A stretch of DNA of 64,000 bases from Gammaproteobacteria bacterium (GTDB lineage Bacteria > Pseudomonadota > Gammaproteobacteria > UBA6429 > Thiohalophilaceae): assembly GCA_023135195.1 (NCBI GenBank), contig JAGLTQ010000100.1, positions 1-64,000 of the forward strand. The letters run 5' to 3'. Below, piece after piece: positions 1-8,095 of this stretch. A program made the translations under genes and the position numbers. Each line of letters opens with the position of its first letter. The first letter of the stretch is position 1. Under the pieces are notes generated by a model that made no database searches, was not told the origin of the DNA, and saw only the letters and a list, made by a program, of their open reading frames with translations.

Positions 1-135
1 AAAATGATGGATCCGTCACGTTGTGACTTGATCCATCCTACAAATTAAACCTGTACTGATAACATATAATTTTTTATTTACAGGCAATAGCCGTGAACCC
101 GCTCCACGCCCTAAGGACGTGGTTTTATTTTTCAA
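1..135 (+). repeat. Repeat copy A, right part only
   Basis: This stretch matches the right-hand 130 bases of copies B (4010-4380) and C (7612-8025). It is cut by the window edge, so its left half is not visible. It ends in the hairpin CCACGCCCTAAGGACGTGG (104-122) followed by a T-rich tract, which could also work as an intrinsic terminator on the plus strand. I see no gene in it. The three shared ends show a dispersed element rather than a chance terminator. Confidence 0.85.
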
Positions 136-141
136 TAAATA

Positions 142-792
142 TCACCTGATATGTTCAGGTTCATCTTTCTCAAGATAGGCTTCTTCTTCTTCTGACAGTT
201 CTACCTTATCAAAGCCGTTAATCATAGGCATAACATGTTCTTTAAGTGAGTGGCCAGTGGTCAACAGGTAGACGTGTATGATCACAAATATCAGAATGGC
301 AAAAGCAACTGCAGTGTGAAACATGGCTACCCACGCCAACGCCTCACCGGAGGCTGCACCGCCCCATAAAGAATATAGTAGATAAAGCAGACCGCTGATC
401 CAGATCGCAGGAAACAGGAATAGTTTAAGTGCTAAATAAGATAATGCCTGAAGCGGATTATGTTTGCGCCAGTATGCTTTGCGGTAAGGGTGACGTTCTC
501 CCTTAAATATTCCGTAGGCATAAAACTTTGCCACTTTTAACAACCCGTTACTTGTGGGTACATAATGACGCCAGGTGCCGGTGGTCAAATGCCAGAAGAT
601 CGCAAAGACCCACAACAACAGAAGTACCAGCGCACTCCCCGTATGCCAGTTAACTACGGTTTTGAAATCAAGCACAGCATAGAAACCATGAATACCAAAA
701 CCGGTGAATAGCAATACCATAATTAATATCATTTGTGACCAGTGCCAAAAGCGCTCGAAACGAGTAAAAAGCATAATGTTACGCATGGTCAT
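142..792 (-). CDS. Membrane cytochrome b (b561/PhsC-like)
   Basis: This is a 216-residue integral membrane protein with about four transmembrane helices. Histidines placed as haem b ligands occur near residue 17 (RFWHW), in the NWHTG helix, in MFHTAV and in IIHVY, the pattern of cytochrome b561 and thiosulfate-reductase or hydrogenase cytochrome b subunits. The C-terminal tail is acidic and probably cytoplasmic. The gene starts 2 bases after the octaheme cytochrome gene ends, on the same strand, so the two are very likely co-transcribed. The likely role is to pass electrons between membrane quinols and that cytochrome. The exact substrate cannot be read from this gene. Confidence 0.85.
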   Translation of the reverse strand: MTMRNIMLFTRFERFWHWSQMILIMVLLFTGFGIHGFYAVLDFKTVVNWHTGSALVLLLLWVFAIFWHLTTGTWRHYVPTSNGLLKVAKFYAYGIFKGERHPYRKAYWRKHNPLQALSYLALKLFLFPAIWISGLLYLLYSLWGGAASGEALAWVAMFHTAVAFAILIFVIIHVYLLTTGHSLKEHVMPMINGFDKVELSEEEEAYLEKDEPEHIR

Positions 793-794
793 GA

Positions 795-2480
795 TTATTT
801 CCTCGCCTTATTAAATACAAACCGAATCAAGCCGTGGGCAAAAACCCCAAACAAAGTAGCAGCAACAGCCAGTAATCCGATAATATCTAACCAATAGTTA
901 CTACCTCGTCCAGGCAGATAGAAACCTTGCAGATCTTTTAATCGACCTTCTTTAGCATGGCATTCGCCACACGCAAGTGCATCCTCTTTGGGTGCGACCA
1001 TGTGGGTGATGGGCCAGTAAGAGTAAGTTTCAAGAAAACCGTACTCTCCACTATAGGGTAAATTATTTTTTTCCATCCCTGCTTTAATAGCTTTACCAAA
1101 ATCATAGTTGCCCCAGTATGCATCCTTATCCTCACCCCACAGGTGCATGTAAACCAGAGTGTTGTTGCCTTTGTCATAAGGTTGAAAAGTATGCATCTGC
1201 TTAAAGGGCCAAATACGCGAATTTTCATCATTAGCAGCACCGCTGTAACGATTAACATCCACTGGGCCACTGGACGGATCAAACTTTGTGTCGATAGTGG
1301 TGTAAATCATCTGGCCGTCAAACCAACCATAATGTGGTACAAAGTTTTCATCATATTTAAAGCTACCCTTAATTGATTTATAAGTAGCGCGATGTTCGCC
1401 ATTGCCCTGGGTGTAGTTCTTCTCTTTATAACCTTCACCATTTTTAGTCTTGCCAGCAGTTCGCCAGTCCCAGTCAACTTTAGTGGCAACACCACCACGG
1501 GCAATAGTTGGAATATGACAAGTTTGGCAGGCAACCCTATCGACATGATTATTTAGTTTAATGTTGGCCAAACTGTTGATCGGATGTGGTGAAGCGCTGT
1601 GGCACGATTCACAAGTAGCAACATCACGACGTTGCCCGGGTTTACCTGTGCCTTCAGTATCTTTAGCGATCACATCATAGCGGCTACCTGTCCACACATG
1701 TTTTTTAGTCACATGGCATTCAGTACAAGGAAAATTAGCACCAGCCTCATTCATATGTACATCCAGTTTTTTATCCGGATGGATGAGTGATGAATCCAGG
1801 TCCCCATGTTTTACACCATCACCGCCACCACCATAGAAGTGGCAACCGCCACAATTTTCACGAGCAGGCAAGCCGACATTCTGTGCCACCTTGCTCCACT
1901 GGATCGGCTGCTTACCTTCAAACATTATCGAGCAAGCTTTGTTGCCTTTACTGGGAGGTGTTTTGTAGTAAGTACCAGTACGGTCATGACAGACCACACA
2001 ATCAATATTATTCTCATTGGTAAAATCAAAGGTTTCATCCTTCCAACCATAACCGGCATGGCACTGCGCACACATACCTTCATTACCACGAGAGTTTGTG
2101 CAAAAAGTATTGACCAGATATTTCTTACCCAAAAGCTGGCCTGTTTTCTTATTCTCGTAAGTCCAGGTCCAGTGTATATTTTTCATAAACTGATGACCTG
2201 CCTCGGTATGACACTTTAGACAAGCTTTAGTAACCTCAGGGCCACCATTTGGAAAGGACGCTTTCAGCTCTTCAAATTTAGAGTGGTCAGCGGTGGAATT
2301 GGAGTCTGTACGCTTAGTAGGTTGTTCCACCACCTTATCCAGACGAAAGTTCATGTCAGTATCTATTTTCTGAGTAGATTGAACCGAAGCCTGAGTAATA
2401 GATGTTATTGAAAACAGCAATAAACCGAAGAGCAAGCTTAATGCTGCTTTTGATGTAATATGTTGACTGATGATGAACAT
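795..2480 (-). CDS. Octaheme c-type cytochrome, tetrathionate reductase (OTR) family
   Basis: Eight CxxCH haem c sites are visible in order: CLKCH, CAQCH, CVVCH, CGGCH, CTECH, CESCH, CQTCH and CGECH. The spacing, and the long insert between the first and second sites, match octaheme tetrathionate reductase-family proteins. An N-terminal signal peptide and one C-terminal transmembrane helix place it anchored in the periplasm. Characterised relatives reduce tetrathionate, nitrite or hydroxylamine in vitro, and the physiological substrate is unsettled. An in-frame GTG 24 bases upstream is open, but the ATG at 2480 has GTGAG about 8 bases before it and gives a proper signal peptide, so I chose it. 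It forms an operon with the cytochrome b gene. Confidence 0.9.
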   Translation of the reverse strand: MFIISQHITSKAALSLLFGLLLFSITSITQASVQSTQKIDTDMNFRLDKVVEQPTKRTDSNSTADHSKFEELKASFPNGGPEVTKACLKCHTEAGHQFMKNIHWTWTYENKKTGQLLGKKYLVNTFCTNSRGNEGMCAQCHAGYGWKDETFDFTNENNIDCVVCHDRTGTYYKTPPSKGNKACSIMFEGKQPIQWSKVAQNVGLPARENCGGCHFYGGGGDGVKHGDLDSSLIHPDKKLDVHMNEAGANFPCTECHVTKKHVWTGSRYDVIAKDTEGTGKPGQRRDVATCESCHSASPHPINSLANIKLNNHVDRVACQTCHIPTIARGGVATKVDWDWRTAGKTKNGEGYKEKNYTQGNGEHRATYKSIKGSFKYDENFVPHYGWFDGQMIYTTIDTKFDPSSGPVDVNRYSGAANDENSRIWPFKQMHTFQPYDKGNNTLVYMHLWGEDKDAYWGNYDFGKAIKAGMEKNNLPYSGEYGFLETYSYWPITHMVAPKEDALACGECHAKEGRLKDLQGFYLPGRGSNYWLDIIGLLAVAATLFGVFAHGLIRFVFNKARK

Positions 2481-2585
2481 GATTTTTTTCTCACTACAAC
2501 GCACAACAATTTCTAATTAGATTAACGCTAACTTGATAGTTTGTCTACTGTATAACTTAGCCTACTCTAGCGGGAAAGAATTATT

Positions 2586-3149
2586 CTAAAAAGAAAAAGT
2601 ATCATAACGACTTATTTTTACGGCATTATCCCACCAGTGAGATGATAGCCCTGCTTTCATTTTTAAATGATTTAAAAATTCTTTTTTATCTGGCAATTGC
2701 TCCCATACACTGGGTAAAAATGTACCACGATTGTATCCAGACTCGAGAATCAAACCATCAATATTTGGACGAATTTGTTCTAGTAAATCTTCTTCAGATT
2801 CAAATATCATTGGTTCCGGTTTACCCAGTACAGAAATTTCAACATCAAGTTGTTCGTACTCATTGTCCTGCAAAGCAGGAAACCGGGGATCCTGAAATGC
2901 GGCAGAATAAGCATGTTCAGCGATATCATTGATTAGTGGTTGGTAAGCTTCCAGTGCACCAATACATCCCCGCAGTTCTCCATTTTTATGCAGGGTGACA
3001 AAGGTGGCGAGGTTTTGTTGTAAGTCACTTGAATAATCGCTGGCGGCAATCTGTAGTGCACTGCCCTTTTGTAAACCATGCTTAATAGATTGACGGGCTA
3101 TTTGAAGACAGACTTTCTGATCTTCAGTCGTTAATTTAATGGAAGACAT
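2586..3149 (-). CDS. amrA: AmmeMemoRadiSam system protein A (AMMECR1 domain)
   Basis: This protein of about 187 residues is an AMMECR1 domain: it carries the LRGCIGALEAY motif followed by an AFxDPRFPAL segment, both hallmarks of the family. The family is found in bacteria, archaea and eukaryotes and its chemistry is unknown. In prokaryotes it travels with a MEMO1-like protein and a radical SAM enzyme, as it does here. The start overlaps the end of amrB, which points to translational coupling. A start three codons earlier (3158) is also possible. Confidence 0.92.
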   Translation of the reverse strand: MSSIKLTTEDQKVCLQIARQSIKHGLQKGSALQIAASDYSSDLQQNLATFVTLHKNGELRGCIGALEAYQPLINDIAEHAYSAAFQDPRFPALQDNEYEQLDVEISVLGKPEPMIFESEEDLLEQIRPNIDGLILESGYNRGTFLPSVWEQLPDKKEFLNHLKMKAGLSSHWWDNAVKISRYDTFSF

Positions 3150-3924
3150 AAGCACCATATCCTACAACACGACTTTTATCGCCAGCAGTATCACCCGAGT
3201 TTCTCAAGTCGAGAATATCAACAGTAAGATTTTTTTCTTCGGCTACTGTTAGCATTCCCTTTAAACCATTGCGACCACAAGCATCATCAAAACCAATAAG
3301 ATCAGGTTTTAAATTTTGAATAGCATCACTAGTTAAACGATCAAGACGTCTTGCCTCGTTGTATTCATGGTAATGACTAAGATCAGTACTAATAACAATT
3401 AAGGTGTGTTCATCATCCCAAAACTTCTCGATGACTTCAGCAACATCATGCCGTTCCGCTTCGCCAACAACAATTGGAATCAGTGTGAACTCACCAAGTA
3501 TTTCCTGTAAAAAAGGTAACTGTACTTCCAGACTATGCTCTTCACGATGCGCCTGTTCTGAAACAATTACTTGTGGAAGATCTGACAGTTGTTGAATACC
3601 TTTTTGATCAATCGGGATATTGCCCAGAGGCGTATTAAAAACATCAGATTCAGGAACGGCTAAACCGTTAAATGCAACTCGATGAGAAGGACCAAGCAAA
3701 ACAACACGATTTATTATATCTTTAAGCGGGACAATTTGTTTATAAGCAGAAGCGGCTATTGGACCAGAATAAATATAACCGGCATGCGGAACAACAATCG
3801 CTTTTGGAATTATCTTCTGCTCATTAGTAACCTGCTCCAGATATTGGTGAATATCAGCTTTTAACGACTGTTTATCTGCCGGGTAAAACATGCCTGCTAC
3901 CGCAGGCTGCCTAATCTGATTCAT
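3136..3924 (-). CDS. amrB: AmmeMemoRadiSam system protein B (MEMO1 family)
   Basis: This 262-residue protein belongs to the MEMO1 family, related in fold to extradiol dioxygenases. It opens with RQPAVAGMFYP, typical of family N-termini, then PHAGYIYSGP, LLGPSH, EHSLEVQLPFL and STDLSHYH. The histidines in these motifs are the likely metal ligands. It overlaps amrA, and its upstream side faces amrS across repeat B. Human MEMO1 binds iron or copper and receptor peptides, but the bacterial role is unknown. Confidence 0.93.
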   Translation of the reverse strand: MNQIRQPAVAGMFYPADKQSLKADIHQYLEQVTNEQKIIPKAIVVPHAGYIYSGPIAASAYKQIVPLKDIINRVVLLGPSHRVAFNGLAVPESDVFNTPLGNIPIDQKGIQQLSDLPQVIVSEQAHREEHSLEVQLPFLQEILGEFTLIPIVVGEAERHDVAEVIEKFWDDEHTLIVISTDLSHYHEYNEARRLDRLTSDAIQNLKPDLIGFDDACGRNGLKGMLTVAEEKNLTVDILDLRNSGDTAGDKSRVVGYGAYVFH

Positions 3925-4009
3925 AATAAATACTCCTTATATTATAGCGAACTAGTATTTTATGACCTATTATAATAATAGGGGTATTTTCCATACTTGC
4001 AATAATAAA

Positions 4010-4380
4010 AATTCACGTTCTAAGACCGTGGTTTTGCTCTCACCCTATAAGGGTGTATAAAATCCAAAACCCATCATCCTCTGTAGGTGAGTTCAAGGAG
4101 CGCTGTAGAACCGCTATGCGTTTTACCTCAGAACTGCAAACTGTGCAGTCCATCAGGTACTACTTCGCGTTGCTTAGGTCGCATCAGCACTTCTTCGCTA
4201 TGCTCAGTCTCGCGTGACGGAACTAACAAAAGATGCAAAAAAGACAACAAATGATGGATCCGTCACGGTGTGACTTGATCCATCCTACAAAATAAATCTG
4301 CACAGATAGCATCATTTTTTATTTGCAGGCAAGAGCCGCGAACCTGCTCCACGCCCTAAGGACGTGGTTTTATTTTTTAA
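4010..4380 (+). repeat. Repeat copy B, complete
   Basis: This non-coding element of about 370 bases fills most of the 525-base space between amrB and amrS. The left end is an imperfect hairpin (CACGTTCTAAGACCGTG, 4014-4030) and the right end is the hairpin at 4349-4367 followed by a T tract. Several internal dyads lie between, for example the GTCACGGTGTGAC-type dyad near 4262. It aligns almost throughout with copy C in the same orientation, and its right part with copy A. Subterminal hairpins without inverted terminal repeats recall non-autonomous IS200/IS605-type elements, but no transposase gene is present to confirm this. Confidence 0.85.
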
Positions 4381-4449
4381 TAAAATATTGAAATAGTGTT
4401 CTTCTGCCATTATGTAGTTAATATACGTAATATTAAATTAGGTGCTGTG

Positions 4450-5535
4450 ATGTCTGATCCTTCAGTTGTTAAAACAAAATACTGGCATTTGCTGGATGAT
4501 GGTCGTGTTCAATGCGATTTGTGTCCACGTGAATGTAAGTTACACGAAGGGCAACAAGGCCTGTGTTTTGTGCGCGCCAACCAAAATAATGAAATAGTAT
4601 TAACCACTTACGGGCGTTCGAGTGGTTTTTGTATTGATCCTATTGAAAAAAAACCCCTAAATCATTTTCTCCCCGGTACGCCTGTATTTTCATTTGGAAC
4701 CGCTGGTTGTAACTTAGCCTGTAAGTTTTGTCAGAACTGGGATATTAGTAAATCACGAGAAATGGATACTCTGGCCGATGCTGCCAGTCCTGAAATGATA
4801 GCAAAAGTGGCGGCAGAATATGACTGTAAAAGTGTTGCCTTTACCTATAACGATCCTGTCATTTTTCATGAATACGCCATTGATGTCGCTAAAGCCTGTC
4901 GAGAAAAAGATATTAAAACAGTGGCAGTAACAGCAGGCTACATAAGCCCTGAGCCTCGTGTAGAATTTTTCGAATACATGGATGCAGCTAATGTTGACTT
5001 AAAAGCATTCACCGAACGCTTTTATCATAAGATTACCGGCGCTCATCTTGAACCTATATTAGACACATTAAAATATATTAAACATGAAACAGATTGCTGG
5101 CTTGAAACGACGACTTTAATTATTCCCGGTGAAAATGATTCAGAAAAAGAAATTACCGAAATGTGTGAATGGGTCGTAGAAAATCTAGGCCCGGATATGC
5201 CAATGCATTTCAGTGCATTTCATCCGGATTTTAAAATGATGGATATACCGTCAACACCCTCCTCAACGTTAACCATGGCAAGAGACATCGCAATGAAAGC
5301 AGGTGTACGTTATGCCTATATTGGTAACGTACATAATAAAGATGCAGATAGCACATGGTGTCATCAGTGTGGGGAGTTATTAATAGAACGTGATTGGTAT
5401 GAATTAGGAAAATGGAATTTAAATGCCAAAGGATGTTGTAAATCCTGCGGCACTAAAGTGGCAGGGATATTTGAAGCAACTCCGGGTCACTGGGGTGCTA
5501 AACGATTACCGGTGAAAATGTCATCTAAGGTATGA
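4450..5535 (+). CDS. amrS: AmmeMemoRadiSam system radical SAM enzyme
   Basis: This protein of about 361 residues carries the radical SAM cluster motif CxxxCxxC (CNLACKFC). It has an N-terminal cysteine cluster (CDLCPREC, then GLC) and a C-terminal zinc-ribbon-like segment with CHQC and a CC/CSCG pair. It resembles pyruvate-formate-lyase activating enzymes and is the third member of the AmmeMemoRadiSam set. Its product is unknown. An in-frame GTG at 4396 extends the frame, but the ATG at 4450 gives the normal family N-terminus. It is divergent from amrB-amrA, with repeat B between. Confidence 0.93.
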   Translation: MSDPSVVKTKYWHLLDDGRVQCDLCPRECKLHEGQQGLCFVRANQNNEIVLTTYGRSSGFCIDPIEKKPLNHFLPGTPVFSFGTAGCNLACKFCQNWDISKSREMDTLADAASPEMIAKVAAEYDCKSVAFTYNDPVIFHEYAIDVAKACREKDIKTVAVTAGYISPEPRVEFFEYMDAANVDLKAFTERFYHKITGAHLEPILDTLKYIKHETDCWLETTTLIIPGENDSEKEITEMCEWVVENLGPDMPMHFSAFHPDFKMMDIPSTPSSTLTMARDIAMKAGVRYAYIGNVHNKDADSTWCHQCGELLIERDWYELGKWNLNAKGCCKSCGTKVAGIFEATPGHWGAKRLPVKMSSKV

Positions 5536-5746
5536 AAAGTCATTTTCTAATCAAACAAAATAGTAGCTATGTTCTTTTCATCATAAATATCAACTAAAAA
5601 AACTGAGCAGATTATAGAAGTAAAATATTTTATAGCGGCCAGCAGCTAACATGCGACGGTTATCTTTACTTAATATTTAACCTAACTAAAAGAATAGTTT
5701 CATGCCGGCAATTATCATCTATTTTAATTGCAGTATGTTTTACAAA

Positions 5747-6520
5747 CTATTTACTTTTCAACTTTCTATTGCTGCCTACCTTTATTTCAACGGGATAATG
5801 ATCGCTGAAAGGTATTGGTGTCACTTTGTAGTCGAACAATGATAATGATGAGGTAATGTATAATCGGTCGAGCCGCCTACTTTTTTCACCATAACCTGCA
5901 GTAGCCATGGCCAGTTTATTTTTTTTCACATCATAAGTAGGGTGATTTATAAAGGGCGTTAAGGTAGCAGCATCGTTTAGCTTATATGGTGGTTTATAAT
6001 AATATGGACCATCTATTGAAAAATTAAAGTCACCCAAAAGAATAGTATTTTTGTGCAGTAAAGTTTTAAGTGATTTTATTTGCTTCTGACGGAGATAACG
6101 ACTACTTCTGGAATCAAGACTTTCAAGATGAACATTAATAACTCTAATCGTCGTACCATTATGCACTATATCTGAATAGACTGCAGCTCGCCCCATAAAA
6201 GATTGAAAATCAAACACACCCGAAGTTGTCGGTAGTGTTTTTGATAAAATAAGATTAAAGTATGATCCTGACGGAGTTTTTGGTGTTATTGTATATTTTT
6301 TTTCAAGCGTAGAATCCTTAATGTATTGATAAAAACGAGGCGTCACTTCCTGTAACGCAATCACATCTAAATTTTCAGATTGAATATATGAAATAATTTT
6401 TGGATAACGTGTTTCACCTGTACTATCATCAAAGTAGACATTGTATGACATAACCGATAAATCGGACGCCTTTATTAAAAGGCTAAATGGCAACAGAATG
6501 ATGAATATTAAATATCGCAT
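5747..6520 (-). CDS. Exported endonuclease/exonuclease/phosphatase-family protein
   Basis: This 257-residue protein has an N-terminal signal sequence (cleavage near IKA-SDL). The family landmarks follow in order: SYNVYF, LQEV, LGDFNF, DRLYI and SDHYP. These supply the Asn, Glu, Asp-x-Asn and Asp-His catalytic residues, so it is probably active. The family covers extracellular DNases, sphingomyelinases and phosphoinositide phosphatases, and the sequence alone does not choose among them. Export favours a nuclease or phosphodiesterase acting outside the cytoplasm. It stands alone, without close operon partners. Confidence 0.85.
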   Translation of the reverse strand: MRYLIFIILLPFSLLIKASDLSVMSYNVYFDDSTGETRYPKIISYIQSENLDVIALQEVTPRFYQYIKDSTLEKKYTITPKTPSGSYFNLILSKTLPTTSGVFDFQSFMGRAAVYSDIVHNGTTIRVINVHLESLDSRSSRYLRQKQIKSLKTLLHKNTILLGDFNFSIDGPYYYKPPYKLNDAATLTPFINHPTYDVKKNKLAMATAGYGEKSRRLDRLYITSSLSLFDYKVTPIPFSDHYPVEIKVGSNRKLKSK

Positions 6521-6667
6521 AAATAATTATAATTCCAGACAAACCAAGACTTTACTTATAGCCATTCATTGTTAATGATACAAATGAAATGATGATGAAT
6601 CGAAGTCTGCTATAAAAAATCATTACTGATAAAACAGAAACTATAAATGCAAGCCCCCATTCTAACC

Positions 6668-6813
6668 AACTCTCATTAAACTTTATCAGTACCGTGAGCG
6701 GATGAAGAAAACTCACCTGTTGCTAAATAAGCAATCCTTCATCATTTCTTTTGGCAAGCAGAGTTAAAATGATTTTTTTACTCTTATTATTAATAAATAA
6801 TATTTTTTGTCTT
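6668..6813 (-). pseudogene. Broken C-terminal fragment of a TPR/beta-propeller gene
   Basis: The 146 bases closely match 8188-8336, the part encoding the C-terminal GEFSSSAHG region of the neighbouring large lipoprotein gene. The copy has small indels and an in-frame TAG where the parent reads a proline codon, so it cannot encode that segment. It lies in a 472-base gap (6521-6992) that otherwise holds no gene I can support. It is probably the remnant of a duplicated paralogue. Confidence 0.85.
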
Positions 6814-6992
6814 AATCGTTATCTTCGTGAGTGTTTGTTTGAGTTCATTAAGGTCTGCTTCTGATTTTATATTCGTAGCTGCTTGTGCATTTATTTTAAT
6901 TCATTTTTTTTCATCATCATCTATCCTCACCCAATTACTGAGTTAATAATAAACAGTTACACAGATTTGTTTACAGGCTCATCGACGATGAC

Positions 6993-7472
6993 TTAAGGTT
7001 CAGAGATACCTAATACATTTAACTTAATCCACATATTTGCACCATCAGGTATGAATGGAAAATGATTATCTTCAGCCAAGCCGTTACGATTAATTTCCTC
7101 GATAATAGACTCTAAAATAAATTCATTCCCTATTAGCAACCAGGCAACCCCCGGTTTTCGCGTTTTGAGGTAACAAGTTTCCCCACCAAAAATTATGCCT
7201 GGCTCACGAAAAGGGATAAAGCTACGTCCTTTCTCACATTCAATACTGGCGATTTCAGGGTTTTGTGAAATGATGCCTGGTTTATACCCCCACCAACCAG
7301 GGTAGCCGTTCCCTACAACGAGTATTTCCCGCTTTTCTTTTACTTGTAATGTAATAACCGGCTTGGCAGTATTTTTATCCAGCAAAGATTCATAGCTATT
7401 CCTAACTCCTGTACAGCCAGACAAAAGTAATGAAGCAATCCCTATTATAAATAAAAAATTTACTTGATTCAT
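6993..7472 (-). CDS. Putative lipoprotein of unknown function
   Basis: This is a 159-residue protein with a lipoprotein signal peptide ending in LLSGC. The ATG at 7472 is preceded by GAGG a few bases upstream, which makes it a better start than the in-frame codon at 7490. The mature part contains a glycine/tryptophan-rich stretch (GYPGWWGYKPG) and two cysteines. I recognise no domain. It is flanked by the fragment at 6668 and by repeat C, with no clear operon partner. It is probably an envelope protein. Confidence 0.75.
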   Translation of the reverse strand: MNQVNFLFIIGIASLLLSGCTGVRNSYESLLDKNTAKPVITLQVKEKREILVVGNGYPGWWGYKPGIISQNPEIASIECEKGRSFIPFREPGIIFGGETCYLKTRKPGVAWLLIGNEFILESIIEEINRNGLAEDNHFPFIPDGANMWIKLNVLGISEP

Positions 7473-7611
7473 ATATCCTCGCACTATCATATTTTAGTGT
7501 AAATAATAAGTAGACTTAATAACACCCTGGATGAGGACGAGTATAAGAAAACCAGCTTCCCCCCCTAAAATAATTATACCCTAACCTTTCTTTACATCAT
7601 CTTTTAAGTAA

Positions 7612-8025
7612 AAAACCACGTTCTAAGAACATGGTTTTGATCTCACCCTATAAGGTGTATAAAACCGCTCATCCTCTGTAGGTGAGTTCAAGGAGCACTG
7701 TAGAACCGCTGCGCGTTTCCCCAAGAACTCCAAAGGAGTTCATTAGGGATGACCCAACTACACTTTGTTTGTTCTGGCCTTACCTCAGGACTGCAAACTG
7801 TGCAGTCCATCAGGTACTACTTCGCGATGCTTAGGTCGCATCAGTACTTCTTCTCTGCGCTCAGGTTGCTAGTGACGGAACGAACAAAAAGGCTAAAAAT
7901 GATTGAGCCGTCACGTTGTGACTTGATCCATCCTACAAATTAAACCTGTACTGATAACATAATATCTTATTTACAGGCAATAGCCGTGAACCCGCTCCAC
8001 GCCCTAAGGACGTGATTTTATTTTT
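7612..8025 (+). repeat. Repeat copy C, complete
   Basis: This copy of about 410 bases has the same orientation as copies A and B. Its left hairpin is at 7614-7636 (CCACGTTCTAAGAACATGG core) and its right hairpin at 7997-8015, followed by a T tract. It carries about 50 bases absent from copy B near 7720-7780. A short open frame at 7749-7943 lies inside it but is made of repeat sequence, with no sign of being a gene. With flanking sequence it accounts for the 600-base gap between the lipoprotein gene and the TPR/beta-propeller gene. Confidence 0.87.
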
Positions 8026-8095
8026 TAATAAAGCCTTTCGACTACAAATTGTTTTTCTTCATGCATTAATATTTTAATTTAATTTATAACTAATT

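Noticed and set aside
1806-2219. 137-codon open frame opposite the octaheme cytochrome gene
   Set aside because: It is the reverse-strand shadow of a gene with eight haem sites and has no recognisable product or ribosome-binding site.
142-2480. Ttr-type tetrathionate reductase (molybdenum enzyme)
   Set aside because: No TtrA or TtrB molybdopterin or iron-sulfur protein is present; the reductase here is the octaheme cytochrome family.
7749-7943. Open frame of 64 codons
   Set aside because: It lies wholly inside repeat C, and corresponding sequence in copy B does not keep it open; it is repeat sequence, not a gene.
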